A DNA stretch of 59,482 nucleotides from contig SSFF01000022.1 in the NCBI GenBank assembly GCA_008015235.1, positions 1 to 59,482 on the forward strand, read 5' to 3'. Both the position numbers and the translations under genes were made by a program. Positions 41,598-50,599 of the stretch are shown here, piece by piece. Within the stretch, counting starts at the first letter, position 1, and each line of letters begins with the position of its first letter. The notes under the pieces are model-generated. The model did no database searches, had not been told where the DNA came from, and saw nothing but the letters and a program-made list of their open reading frames with translations. The DNA comes from Rhodoferax sp. (GTDB lineage: Bacteria; Pseudomonadota; Gammaproteobacteria; Burkholderiales; Burkholderiaceae_C).

Positions 41598-42154
41598 AGC
41601 TGTGGCTGCTGCGCCATGCCCGCCCGCTGGTGGACAGTGGCGTGTGCTACGGCGCACTCGATGTGGCCGCAGACGATGCCGCCACGCTGGAGGCCGCCCG
41701 TCAGGCCGCCCAGACGCTGCCCGCGGATTTGCTTGTCTGGTACTCACCGCTACAAAGATGTGAGCGACTTGCTCAAGTTTTGTGCGGGCTGCGGCCTGAT
41801 TTGATCGTGAAGCCGGAGCCACGGCTACGGGAGATGAATTTTGGCTGCTGGGAAGGCGTGCCCTGGGCCGACATTCCGCATGCGGCAATGGATGCCTGGA
41901 CGGCGGACTTTGCGCACCATGCCTTTGGCGGAGTCGAAAGCACCCAGTCGGTGATGGCGCGGGTGGCCGAGGCCCTGGACGACTTTCGTACCGAGCTGCA
42001 GCTTTCCGGTGCTGCCCAAGGGCTGTGGATTACGCATGCCGGAGTCGTGCGTTGCGTACGTTTGCTGTCGGCTGGTATCCAGCAGGTGCAGGACGCTTCC
42101 CAGTGGCCCTTGGACGGGCTGGCGCCGGGAGCCCTGACCGGGCTGACTTTCTAG
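41594..42154 (+). CDS. cobC: Alpha-ribazole phosphatase / histidine phosphatase CobC
   Basis: 186-aa histidine phosphatase, expected to remove phosphate from alpha-ribazole-5'-phosphate or cobalamin-5'-phosphate. Catalytic histidine motif LLRHARPLV at the start, LREMNFGCWEG, and the second His in WITHAGVVRC. The segment CERLAQVLCGLRPDLI overlaps a diverged repeat copy. Overlaps cobS by 4 bp; the stop lies 1 bp from the stop of the convergent HDOD gene. Confidence 0.9.
   Translation: MKLWLLRHARPLVDSGVCYGALDVAADDAATLEAARQAAQTLPADLLVWYSPLQRCERLAQVLCGLRPDLIVKPEPRLREMNFGCWEGVPWADIPHAAMDAWTADFAHHAFGGVESTQSVMARVAEALDDFRTELQLSGAAQGLWITHAGVVRCVRLLSAGIQQVQDASQWPLDGLAPGALTGLTF
41748..41815 (-). repeat. 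Dispersed ~50-bp repeat, copy 12 (inside cobC, diverged)
   Basis: Inverted, weaker copy: GCTACAAAGATGTGAGCGACTTGC, then TGTGCGGGCTGCGGCC. Identity is limited and part may reflect ordinary coding sequence of this family. Confidence 0.45.
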
Positions 42155-42155
42155 T

Positions 42156-42962
42156 TCAGACCAGATTCAGGTCGACAAAAGATTCCGGATCCGGCATTTC
42201 GGCGTTGAGTTCGGCCGCGTCCAGCCCCAGGGTTTGCAGCACAACGGCCGGAAGGCCCAGCACCGGGTCGGTGGCGTCGGCAGGGTGTTCGGCCAGCATG
42301 GAGGCCAAGTGCAGTACGGCTGCGAGCGGGGAAAAGGGTTTTGCCGTGAGTGGCTGGGCCATGTAGTTGAAGCCCAGGGCCACTTCCTCGGGGAAATCCC
42401 AGCGGCGGGCCACTTCGGCCATGAGCTGGCCTTCGTCAAAACCAATCACGGCGCGCTCGCGCACCCAGCGTTCACCAGGTACGCAGGGGGGATTTTCCAC
42501 CTGGTCAATGAGCAAGGGCGACTGCAGTGCGATGACCAGTTCACCCACACGGTGCACCATGCCGGCCAGCCAGGCCTGGGGTTCGTCGATACGGACCTCA
42601 CCCGCCAGCCAGCGGGCGTACCCGGCGGTCACCATGCTGTGGCGCCAGAACACCATTCGGTCCAGGTTAGGAGGGAGCTTGAAGCTCTGGGTCATGCAGA
42701 TCGACAGGGCCCGTGCCCGGATGTGCGACATTCCCACCACCTGCACGGCGGCGTCCAGCGTGTGCACGGTGCGCGAAAGGCCAAAAACCGCGCTGTTGGC
42801 CATGCGCAGCAGGGTGGCGGTGAGGGCCGGGTCCTTGGAAATGATGTCTCGTACCGTGGTGACGTCGGCGTTGTCGTCCTTCAAGGTGCGCATCAGGGCT
42901 TGGGCTGCCTCGGGCATGGTCGGCAGTTTCAGGGAGCGCAGAAATTCGGACGGCGAGGACAT
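42156..42962 (-). CDS. HDOD-domain protein 1
   Basis: 268-aa protein of the HDOD family, signal-output proteins related to HD phosphohydrolases but usually lacking catalytic residues. Seen: SLKLPTMPEAAQALMRTL, IISKDPALTATLLRMANSAVFGL, VVGMSHIRARAL, and the hydrophobic segment after MVFWRHS. No HD pair is visible, so a regulatory or scaffold role is likely. It is paralogous over its full length to the gene at 43624-44430; nth lies between them on the same strand. Confidence 0.88.
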   Translation of the reverse strand: MSSPSEFLRSLKLPTMPEAAQALMRTLKDDNADVTTVRDIISKDPALTATLLRMANSAVFGLSRTVHTLDAAVQVVGMSHIRARALSICMTQSFKLPPNLDRMVFWRHSMVTAGYARWLAGEVRIDEPQAWLAGMVHRVGELVIALQSPLLIDQVENPPCVPGERWVRERAVIGFDEGQLMAEVARRWDFPEEVALGFNYMAQPLTAKPFSPLAAVLHLASMLAEHPADATDPVLGLPAVVLQTLGLDAAELNAEMPDPESFVDLNLV

Positions 42963-42979
42963 GGAGCAAGGGTAACGTA

Positions 42980-43627
42980 TTACGTGCGCTTTGGCGATTG
43001 CTTGAGCTTAAATCCACACACCGAATTTACGGCGCATTCGCCGCATTTTGGGGAGCTTGCCTTACAGACATAGCGCCCGTGCAGGATAAGCCAGTGGTGG
43101 GCGTGTTGCATGTAAGGGGCCGGAATGCGCTTGAGCAGTTTGGTTTCGACCGCCAGCGGTGTTTTTCCCGGCGCCAGCCCGGTGCGGTTCGACACCCGGA
43201 ACACATGGGTGTCCACCGCCATGGTGGGCTCGCCAAAAGCCACATTGAGAATTACGTTGGCTGTCTTGCGACCCACGCCGGGCAGGGCTTCCAACGCGGC
43301 CCGGTCGTGGGGTACATCGCCACCATGCTGGTGCACAAGGATTTCGCAGGTTGCGAGCAGGTTCTTGGCCTTGGTGCGGTACAGGCCAATGGTCTTGATG
43401 TAGCCCTCCAGGGCTTCGAGCCCCAGGTCCAGCATTTTTTCTGGGGTGTTGGCCACTGAGAACAAGGGTCGGGTGGCTTTGTTCACCCCCACGTCCGTCG
43501 CCTGGGCCGACAGCAGGACAGCCGCCAACAGCTCGAAATTCGAGCTGTATTCCAGCTCCGACTTCGGGTGCGGATTGGCCGCCTGCAAGGTGGCAAAAAA
43601 GGTTTCGATGGCTTGGGTTTTCATCAT
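42980..43627 (-). CDS. nth: Endonuclease III
   Basis: 215-aa DNA glycosylase/AP lyase removing oxidised pyrimidines. Helix-hairpin-helix LPGVGRKTANV contains the catalytic lysine, AVDTHVFRV the catalytic aspartate, and the 4Fe-4S ligands form CX6CX2CX5C (YVCKASSPKCGECAVNSVC). The start overlaps the stop of the upstream HDOD gene by 4 bp, so the two are coupled. Full length. Confidence 0.97.
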   Translation of the reverse strand: MMKTQAIETFFATLQAANPHPKSELEYSSNFELLAAVLLSAQATDVGVNKATRPLFSVANTPEKMLDLGLEALEGYIKTIGLYRTKAKNLLATCEILVHQHGGDVPHDRAALEALPGVGRKTANVILNVAFGEPTMAVDTHVFRVSNRTGLAPGKTPLAVETKLLKRIPAPYMQHAHHWLILHGRYVCKASSPKCGECAVNSVCGFKLKQSPKRT

Positions 43628-44430
43628 GCTGTAACCACATCGACAAAGCTGTCGGTGTGCGGGAAAGTGGAGTGCAGCTCGAAAATGTCGAGCTTCAAGG
43701 AGTCCAGTACCTCGACGGGCAGATTGTCAAGGGTGCTGGCGTCCGGCTGCGGGGTGTCCGCCAGGAGCCCGGCCAAGTGCAGCACGGCACCCAGGCGGGA
43801 GAAGGCCTGCTCGGACAGTGGGTCGGCCGCGCGGTGCAGGGCCTGCACCATTTGCATGGGGAAGTTCCAGCGCCGGGCCAGTTCGGCCGTGATCTGGGTT
43901 TCGGTAAACCCGAGCAGGTGGCGCTCGCGTTCCCAGCGCACGCCGGGCAGTTGCGGCAACTGTTCAATCTCGCGTAGCACGTCGGGGCTGGCCTGGGCGA
44001 TCAGCAGTTCGCCCAGCCGCAGCATCAGGCCGGTCAGCCAGGCCATCTGGCCGTCGATGCCCAAGGGAACGGCCAGCCACTGGGCGTACCCGGCGCAGGC
44101 CGTGCTCGACTTCCAGAATGCCTGCCGGTCCAGCCCCGCCACCGTGGGAAAGGTGTCGTTCAGGCAGGCGCCCAGGCACAGCGTCCGCACCTGGCCCATG
44201 CCCACCATCTGGATCGCTTCTTCGGTGGTGGCCACGCCCCGTGGCAGCCCAAACTGGGCACTGTTGGCCAGACGCAAGAGCTTGGCCGAAAGGGCGGGGT
44301 CTTCGCAGATGATGTGCCCAATGGTCTCGACCGTGGCCTCATCGTCGTGCAGTGTGCGGACCAGCGACTGGGCGACTTCACTCATGGTGGGCAGTTGGAC
44401 CGATTCGAAGAATGCGTCCAGGCTCGGCAT
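43624..44430 (-). CDS. HDOD-domain protein 2
   Basis: 268-aa HDOD protein, the same length as HDOD protein 1 with clear similarity along its length (SVQLPTMSEVAQSLVRTL, ICEDPALSAKLLRLANSAQFGLPR, LARRWNFP, SFVDV at the end). No catalytic HD pair is evident. ATG 44430 has an AAGGAG site; the upstream open frame to 44469 is not supported. It precedes nth with a 4-bp overlap. A gene duplication followed by, or flanking, nth explains the arrangement. Confidence 0.88.
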   Translation of the reverse strand: MPSLDAFFESVQLPTMSEVAQSLVRTLHDDEATVETIGHIICEDPALSAKLLRLANSAQFGLPRGVATTEEAIQMVGMGQVRTLCLGACLNDTFPTVAGLDRQAFWKSSTACAGYAQWLAVPLGIDGQMAWLTGLMLRLGELLIAQASPDVLREIEQLPQLPGVRWERERHLLGFTETQITAELARRWNFPMQMVQALHRAADPLSEQAFSRLGAVLHLAGLLADTPQPDASTLDNLPVEVLDSLKLDIFELHSTFPHTDSFVDVVTA

Positions 44431-44555
44431 GGGGTCTCCTTGAAAATGCGGGCAGTCAATCGGTGACAATCGATGCTAGCCGCTTTTCAGCGGTGTGCGC
44501 AGGTTCCACAAGCACCTGCAGTACCCATTTCGCACTTTTTGAGCCTTAAGAAACC

Positions 44556-45743
44556 ATGCAATTTGCCGATCGCCTCAACAACGTTGAAACCTCCGCCATC
44601 CGTGAACTGTTCAAGCTGCTGGGCAAGCCCGGCATCATCAGCTTTGCCGGTGGTTTTCCGGACCCTGCGTTGTTCGATGCCGAAGGCATTGCTCTGGCGA
44701 GTGACGCGGTACTCAAGAACAGCCCCGGTGCCGTGCTGCAATACGGTGCCACCGAAGGCTACCAGCCGTTGCGCGAGGCGTTGGTGGGTTTCATGGGCGC
44801 GAAGGGCGCCACGGTGGCGGCCGACGGCCTGATCGTCACCACCGGCAGCCAGCAAGCGCTGGACCTCATTGGCAAGACCATGATCTCGCCCGGAGACAAG
44901 GTCATTGTCGAAGCGCCGACCTTCCTGGCCACCATCCAGTGCTTCCGCCTGTACGGCGCCCAACTCATCAGCGCCCCGGTGGATGCCCATGGCGTGGATG
45001 TGGACAAGCTCGAAGCCCTGATTGCCGAGCACAAGCCCAAGCTGGTGTACCTGATTCCCACCTTCGGCAACCCCAGTGGCGCCACCTTGAGCCTGGAGCG
45101 CCGCAAACGCGTGCTGGAACTCGCTGCCAAGACCCAGACCCTGGTGGTGGAGGACGACCCCTACGGCGAACTCTATTTCGACCAAGCCCCTCCGGCCAGC
45201 CTGCTGGCGCTGAGCGACTCCGTGCCTGGTAGCCGCGAATGGCTGGCGCACTGCGGTTCCTTCAGCAAGATTTTGTCGCCGGGCCTGCGCGTGGGCTGGC
45301 TCATCGCCCCGCCGGCCCTGTTGGCCAAGGCCACCATGTGCAAGCAGTTCAGCGACGCCCACACCAGCAACCTCACGCAGGCCATTGCAGCGCAATACCT
45401 GTCCATGAACCGCCTGGGCACCGCCCTGGCGGCGGTGCGTGCGACCTATGCCGAACGTGCTGCCGTCATGGCCGAAGCACTGCGCCGCGAGCTGGGCGAC
45501 GCCATTGCCTTCAACCAGCCCCAAGGCGGCATGTTCTTCTGGGCACGCCTGACCGGTGCCAACGGCCGTGCGAGCGATGCCAATGTGTTTGCCAAGTCCG
45601 CCATTGAAAAACTGGTGGCCTTTGTGCCGGGGGCTCCGTTCTTTGCCAACAACCCCGATGTGTCCACGCTGCGCCTGAGCTTTGCCACGGCCGACAAGGA
45701 CAAGATCAACGAAGGAATTGCGCGCATGGCGCAGGCGCTCTGA
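44556..45743 (+). CDS. PLP-dependent aminotransferase (class I/II, LysN/2-aminoadipate type)
   Basis: 395-aa fold-type I aminotransferase related to 2-aminoadipate transaminase and MocR-type catalytic domains, but without a DNA-binding domain. Motifs: IISFAGGFPDPALFD, LQYGATEGYQPLREAL, TTGSQQALDLIGK, IPTFGNPSGATLS, EDDPYGEL, and the PLP lysine in CGSFSKILSPGLRVGW. The N-terminal FAGGFPD pattern fits 2-aminoadipate/aromatic transaminases. Substrate unknown. Convergent with the kinase gene. Confidence 0.92.
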   Translation: MQFADRLNNVETSAIRELFKLLGKPGIISFAGGFPDPALFDAEGIALASDAVLKNSPGAVLQYGATEGYQPLREALVGFMGAKGATVAADGLIVTTGSQQALDLIGKTMISPGDKVIVEAPTFLATIQCFRLYGAQLISAPVDAHGVDVDKLEALIAEHKPKLVYLIPTFGNPSGATLSLERRKRVLELAAKTQTLVVEDDPYGELYFDQAPPASLLALSDSVPGSREWLAHCGSFSKILSPGLRVGWLIAPPALLAKATMCKQFSDAHTSNLTQAIAAQYLSMNRLGTALAAVRATYAERAAVMAEALRRELGDAIAFNQPQGGMFFWARLTGANGRASDANVFAKSAIEKLVAFVPGAPFFANNPDVSTLRLSFATADKDKINEGIARMAQAL

Positions 45744-45753
45744 ACGAGGCCGC

Positions 45754-47682
45754 TCAGGCCAGTGCCTGCTGCAGCGAAGCCTGCAGCAGGTCCATCTGCA
45801 CCGGTTTGAGCACGTAATCGTTGATGCCGGCGTCCAGCGCGGCCTGGCGTTCGTCTTCGGTGGCACCGGCGGAAATACCAATGACGGGGGCGGCAAAGCC
45901 GCGCTGGCGCAGCACGCGGGTGGCCTCCAAACCGTCCATGACTGGCATCTGGATGTCCATGAGCACCAGGTCATAAGGTGCTGCGGTGGCCATTTCTACT
46001 GCCTGCAAGCCATTTTCGGCGGTGTCTGTGGCCGTGGCCCCCAGGCGTTTGAGCATGCTGCCCAGCACCATGCGGTTGATCGGGTGGTCGTCCACCAGCA
46101 GGATACGGGTGTGCTCCAGCAGCGCTGGATGGACTTCGGCGGCGGCTTTTTCCGTGGAATTCGCGGAAAGTGCCTTCTCTTGCGGGGCCTGCTCCAGGGC
46201 GGCGGTGAACCAGAACTCCGAGCCGCTGCCCAGCGTGCTCTCCACGCCAATGGACCCGCCCATCATTTCGGCCAGACGCTTGCAGATGGCCAGGCCCAGA
46301 CCGGTGCCCCCGTACTTTCGGGTGGTGGAGTTGTCGGCCTGCTCGAACGAGCGGAAAAGCCGCCCCATCTGCTCTTGCGACAGCCCGATGCCGGTGTCGC
46401 GCACGCTGAAGCGCAATTGGAGTTTGCCCGCAGTCTGGTCCGGCGCAGTGGCCAAGCTGACCTTCAGGTCGATGCGGCCCTGCTGGGTGAACTTGAAGGC
46501 ATTGCTGACCAGGTTGAACAGGATCTGGCGCAGGCGCACCGGGTCGCCCAGCAGGGCGTCGGCCACGTCAGCGTCGGCGCTGCAGCTGAACTGCGGTCCG
46601 CCCTCGCGGAGGCGGTAGCGGAACAGCGCGTTGATTTCCTCCAGCAGGGTGCGCATGTGGAAATGGGTTTTTTCCAGCTCCAGCTTGCCGGCCTCGATCT
46701 TGGAAAAGTCCAGGATGTCATTGAGGATGGCCAGCAGCGTCTGCCCACTGGACTGGATGGTGCGCACGTATTCGGCCTGTGACGCATTGAGGGGTGTGGC
46801 CGCCAGCAGTTCGGCAATGCCCAGTACGCCGTTCATCGGGGTGCGGATTTCGTGCGACATCATGGCCAGGAACTCGCCCTTGGCAGTGCTGGCGCGTTTG
46901 GCTTCGTCGCGGGCTGCCATCAGCTCCAGCTGCTGCTGGTGGCGTTCGGTCACGTCGCGGTAGGAGTACACCCGGCCGATGACTTCGCCAGCCGATAGGG
47001 CAGTCTTGACGGCACATTCGATGACGCGTCCATCGTGCAGGTAGGCGGTCTCGCTGCCGTTTCCACCTTTGGCATCGAGAATGGCTTGCGATTCTGGTCC
47101 GGCCACCGGTTCCCCACGCGCACACTGTGCCTGCATGTGGACAATGATGGCCCTGTCATCGTGACTGGACAGCAGGTCTTCCGAGAGTTTCCAGATGGTG
47201 GAGAGCTGCTGGTTCATGTTCACGATGGCGCCATCCTGGTTCACCAGCAAGACGCCCTCCGAAGTGGCTTCCAGGGTTGCACGCAGGCGCGAACCCATGG
47301 TGGCCAGTTCGTTTTCAATCCGGTTCTGTTCCGAGGCCGGAGCTGCCCGCAGGGTATAGGCCGGTGGGATTGTTCCTGTCGGGCGCACGGTCTTGTATAC
47401 CGGAAGCACGGTGCCATCGGCACAGCGCAAGGCGCTTTCGACGTCGAGCGCGCAGTCGCGGGTCGGCATTTCATCCCAGAAGAACAGGTCGCTGAGGGCG
47501 CACTCCAGGTCTCCGATCGACATGCCAACCAATGCACCAGGAGCGTAGCCAAGCGTGGCATAGGCGCCGGCATTGGCCGCCGTAATCGACAGGCTTTGCG
47601 CATCAATCAGCAAGAGCACCTCCTGGCTGGCTTGCAGCAACAAGGCGTCCGGTGTCTGGGCTGTTGGGGGGGAGGACGTCAT
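45754..47682 (-). CDS. Hybrid histidine kinase (PAS-PAS-HisKA-HATPase-REC)
   Basis: 642-aa cytoplasmic hybrid kinase. Two PAS-like domains (about 15-125 and 126-255; [14 protein letters not shown], and [16 protein letters not shown] with IWKLSEDLL). HisKA with H at about 277 ([12 protein letters not shown]). HATPase motifs [15 protein letters not shown], and GGTGLGL. C-terminal receiver domain with phospho-acceptor Asp at about 576 (LVLMDIQMP) and the conserved Lys in YVLKPV. ATG 47682 leaves 4 bp after the HD-GYP stop, so both genes likely form one operon. The PAS pair is paralogous to that of the GGDEF-EAL protein at 21212. Confidence 0.93.
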   Translation of the reverse strand: MTSSPPTAQTPDALLLQASQEVLLLIDAQSLSITAANAGAYATLGYAPGALVGMSIGDLECALSDLFFWDEMPTRDCALDVESALRCADGTVLPVYKTVRPTGTIPPAYTLRAAPASEQNRIENELATMGSRLRATLEATSEGVLLVNQDGAIVNMNQQLSTIWKLSEDLLSSHDDRAIIVHMQAQCARGEPVAGPESQAILDAKGGNGSETAYLHDGRVIECAVKTALSAGEVIGRVYSYRDVTERHQQQLELMAARDEAKRASTAKGEFLAMMSHEIRTPMNGVLGIAELLAATPLNASQAEYVRTIQSSGQTLLAILNDILDFSKIEAGKLELEKTHFHMRTLLEEINALFRYRLREGGPQFSCSADADVADALLGDPVRLRQILFNLVSNAFKFTQQGRIDLKVSLATAPDQTAGKLQLRFSVRDTGIGLSQEQMGRLFRSFEQADNSTTRKYGGTGLGLAICKRLAEMMGGSIGVESTLGSGSEFWFTAALEQAPQEKALSANSTEKAAAEVHPALLEHTRILLVDDHPINRMVLGSMLKRLGATATDTAENGLQAVEMATAAPYDLVLMDIQMPVMDGLEATRVLRQRGFAAPVIGISAGATEDERQAALDAGINDYVLKPVQMDLLQASLQQALA

Positions 47683-47686
47683 GGCA

Positions 47687-48994
47687 TCAGGTCGGTTGGG
47701 AGCTGTCGCCGCCATCGAAAAAGTAGGTCACGCGCTTGCGCGGGTTCAGATAGGCCAGCGCCTTTGGGGGCAAAAGGCCTGGGGGTATCGACTTGCTGAT
47801 GTTGATGTCACGCACTTCCTCGAGATTGAGCAGGGTAGCTTCTTCCTTCGGCACCTTCTCGTCGTACACCAGCACCCAAGGCCGCAAGGGCTTTTTGGGG
47901 TTCACGGCAGTCACTGTACCCAGCATGTCATTGGACAGGTGCACGATGGAGCCCGGGGGATAGACACCCAGGCTGCGGATCATGAGCTGCAGCGCCTTGG
48001 CATCGAACTTGGTCTTGCGCTGCGCAAAGATGAAGGACAGCGCCTGGTGTGGCGTCATGGCCTTGCGCACGTTGACCGGGTTGCACAGGTTGTCGTAGTA
48101 GTTGACCAGAGCCACCAGCCGGGCCGCTTCCGTCATCTGGTCGCCCAACAAGCGCTTGGGGTAGCCGCTGCCGTCAATGAACTCGTGGTGTTGGGCCACG
48201 ATGGCCATCACAGAAGGCGTCAGCCCGATCTTGGCGGCGATGGTGCAGCCGTATTCGACATGCATCTGGCGAAGGCCCCGTTCGGCATTGTTGTATTCAT
48301 CGGGGTCCTTGGTCAGTACCTTGTCGGGTATGTCCATCAGGCCTACATCGTGCAACAGGGCACCAAGTCCGAGGTCGCGCGCGCTGTCGGCGTCAAACCC
48401 CATGTCCTTGGCCAGCATCATGGCCAGAATGCTGACGTTGAGGCTGTGGAAGTACACCTCTTCACCCCCGACCTTGTCACCCATGACATGCAGGGTGGCT
48501 TCGGGGCACACCAGAAAGGCCTCAACCATCTGACCTACCAAGTCCCCCATCTCGCCGATGGTTTCGGCCGGCTTGGCCAGCAGGTTGCGGTTGAGATTCT
48601 TCATGGTGGCGGTTGCCTTGGAAAAGGCGCGCTCCACGTTGGCGATGTGCTGTTGGCGCTGTGCCAGCGCTTCGCGCCGTTCACGGCGAGCCTGCTCTTG
48701 CGGAGACTCGGGAACGCTGACCACCGGGGCCTCTGCCGACACCACGGACGGTTCCGGCAGAGGCTGGGGTGCCACGCTGGCCAAAGCTTCCGGGTCACTG
48801 CGGGACGGATCGATGCGGTAACGCTCCAGGCGCAGTTCGCGCAGCTCGCGCACCTGCTGGTCGCTGCGAACCTTGAACTGGTTCAGCGTGAAGTTGTGCT
48901 TGAACCAGGGCAAATCCAGAACGACGTACAAGCCCGGCCGCAGTTGGTGGGCTTCGACAAATTGGCTGTCGGGTGTGGATTCCGTGGCGGTCAT
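47687..48994 (-). CDS. HD-GYP c-di-GMP phosphodiesterase (DUF3391 + HD)
   Basis: 435-aa protein. DUF3391-type N-terminus ([29 protein letters not shown]), a Pro/Ala-rich linker, and an HD domain with HDVGLMDIP (about 214) and the full HD-GYP motif [11 protein letters not shown] (about 266). It is predicted to hydrolyse c-di-GMP. The C-terminal half matches the gene at 19902, including [12 protein letters not shown] at the end. ATG 48994 chosen over GTG 49006. The hybrid kinase follows with a 4-nt gap. Confidence 0.9.
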   Translation of the reverse strand: MTATESTPDSQFVEAHQLRPGLYVVLDLPWFKHNFTLNQFKVRSDQQVRELRELRLERYRIDPSRSDPEALASVAPQPLPEPSVVSAEAPVVSVPESPQEQARRERREALAQRQQHIANVERAFSKATATMKNLNRNLLAKPAETIGEMGDLVGQMVEAFLVCPEATLHVMGDKVGGEEVYFHSLNVSILAMMLAKDMGFDADSARDLGLGALLHDVGLMDIPDKVLTKDPDEYNNAERGLRQMHVEYGCTIAAKIGLTPSVMAIVAQHHEFIDGSGYPKRLLGDQMTEAARLVALVNYYDNLCNPVNVRKAMTPHQALSFIFAQRKTKFDAKALQLMIRSLGVYPPGSIVHLSNDMLGTVTAVNPKKPLRPWVLVYDEKVPKEEATLLNLEEVRDINISKSIPPGLLPPKALAYLNPRKRVTYFFDGGDSSQPT

Positions 48995-49136
48995 GGTCGC
49001 AAACACTGGGGTAACGGGACATTGTCACACATGGATAGGCGTGGTCAATGTGCAGTGCAGCTTTGGTAGAGGGTTTCCACCAATCGGGTCTTTCCCATGG
49101 AATTTGGCCCTGCATTGAACGACCATTGGCGCTGCC

Positions 49137-49910
49137 ATGAAAACCCCCGCTACCCCTTCGACGAGTACCTCCGATCCATCGCCTGCTGCTGTTGCAGCAA
49201 GCGCTCCGTCCTGGGCCCTCTTCATGCGCCGGGTGACCGACTACCTGTCGCAGGATTTCGGCGGCGGGCCACGCCCCTGGAAATTCGCCTGGGTCATCAA
49301 CTTCCAGAAAACCGGCACCTTCTTTTTCCTGGGCGCGCTGATGTGGTGGTACGGGCAGACTTCAGTGGCTGCCTGGGTGTACCTGGCCTTGCATGGCACC
49401 TATGGCCTGGTGTGGATGCTCAAGGACATGGCCTTTCCCGACCCGAACTGGCAAAAGCGCATTACTTTGGGCGCGGGGATCAATGCTTTTCTGTTCGTGC
49501 TGGGTCCCTACTGGCTTTTCGGCTGGCTCTTGATTGCCGGGGTTTCCAAACCCGTCTACCCGCTACCGGAATATGCCTGGTACTGCCTGTGCATCACCCT
49601 GTGCATGTTCGGCAGCGTACTCATGATCGCCGCCGATGCGCAGAAGTTCTTCACGCTGCGAGTGCAGCGTGGGCTCATCACCGATGGCGTGCACCGCTAC
49701 ATCCGCCATCCCAACTACCTGGGCGAGATGATGATCTACGGCAGTTTTGCCCTGCTGGCTTGGCATTGGTTGCCGGTACTGGTGCTGGCCTGGGTGTGGG
49801 GCGGCCTGTTTGCGGTCAACATGGTCCTCAAGGAGGCCAGTATGTCAAGGTACCCTGGTTGGACCGCGTACAAGAAACGCAGCTGGTGGTTGCTGCCTTT
49901 CATCCTGTAA
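49137..49910 (+). CDS. ICMT/DUF1295-like membrane methyltransferase-family protein
   Basis: 257-aa protein with about six hydrophobic helices after a Ser/Thr/Pro-rich N-terminal tail. The C-terminal region RGLITDGVHRYIRHPNYLGEMM is the signature of the isoprenylcysteine carboxyl methyltransferase/NnrU/steroid reductase-like family, including phospholipid and protein methyltransferases. The specific substrate is unknown. Divergent from the HD-GYP gene with a 142-bp gap; the FrnE-like gene follows after 17 bp. Confidence 0.85.
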   Translation: MKTPATPSTSTSDPSPAAVAASAPSWALFMRRVTDYLSQDFGGGPRPWKFAWVINFQKTGTFFFLGALMWWYGQTSVAAWVYLALHGTYGLVWMLKDMAFPDPNWQKRITLGAGINAFLFVLGPYWLFGWLLIAGVSKPVYPLPEYAWYCLCITLCMFGSVLMIAADAQKFFTLRVQRGLITDGVHRYIRHPNYLGEMMIYGSFALLAWHWLPVLVLAWVWGGLFAVNMVLKEASMSRYPGWTAYKKRSWWLLPFIL

Positions 49911-49927
49911 GCACGAGGAGACTTCGG

Positions 49928-50599
49928 ATGCCTGTCAAAGTCAAAATCGATTTCGTCTCGGACGTGGTTTGCCCCTGGTGCGCCATTGGCCTGAGCAGCC
50001 TGCAAATGGCCATGCAGGCGGTGGAAGACGAGGTGCAGGTCGAGCTGCATTTCCAGCCCTTCGAGCTGCACCCGGACATGGCCCCGGAAGGGGCTGACAT
50101 CAACGCCTACTTGGGCGCCAAGTACGGCATGAATGCGCAGCAACTGGCACAGTCGCGCCAGACCATCGAAGAGCGCGGTGCAGCGGTGGGATTCACCTTT
50201 CGGATGGATCGGCGTTCGCGTACTTGGAACACCTTCGATGCCCACCGGTTGCTGCATTGGGCCGGTATACAGGGTTGTCAGCTGCAGCTCAAGCAGTTGT
50301 TGCTCAAGGCCTATTTCACCGATGGACAGAACCCCAGCGACCACGAGACCTTGGTGGCCCTGTGCAGCCAGGCGGGGCTGGATGCCCAGCAGGCACGCCA
50401 GGTGTTGGAGCAGGGCACATATGGCAAGGAGGTCCGTGCCATTGAACAGTACTACCAGCAGCGTGGCATCCAGTCAGTGCCTGCCATTGTCATCAATGAC
50501 CGCCACCTGATTTCCGGCGGTCAGCCACCGGAAGTTTTCGAACAGGCCTTGCGCCACATCGCATTGCGTGAAACGGAGCACGGCGGCCCCCATGCCTGA
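49928..50599 (+). CDS. DsbA-family oxidoreductase (FrnE-like)
   Basis: 223-aa cytoplasmic thioredoxin-fold protein of the FrnE/DsbA subfamily with active-site CPWC at about residues 15-18 (SDVVCPWCAIGL). Also FQPFELHPDM, NTFDAHRLLHWA, and the cis-Pro region SVPAIVINDRHLISGGQP. No signal peptide. It likely catalyses disulfide exchange or isomerisation in the cytoplasm. The phoD start overlaps its last codons. Confidence 0.92.
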   Translation: MPVKVKIDFVSDVVCPWCAIGLSSLQMAMQAVEDEVQVELHFQPFELHPDMAPEGADINAYLGAKYGMNAQQLAQSRQTIEERGAAVGFTFRMDRRSRTWNTFDAHRLLHWAGIQGCQLQLKQLLLKAYFTDGQNPSDHETLVALCSQAGLDAQQARQVLEQGTYGKEVRAIEQYYQQRGIQSVPAIVINDRHLISGGQPPEVFEQALRHIALRETEHGGPHA

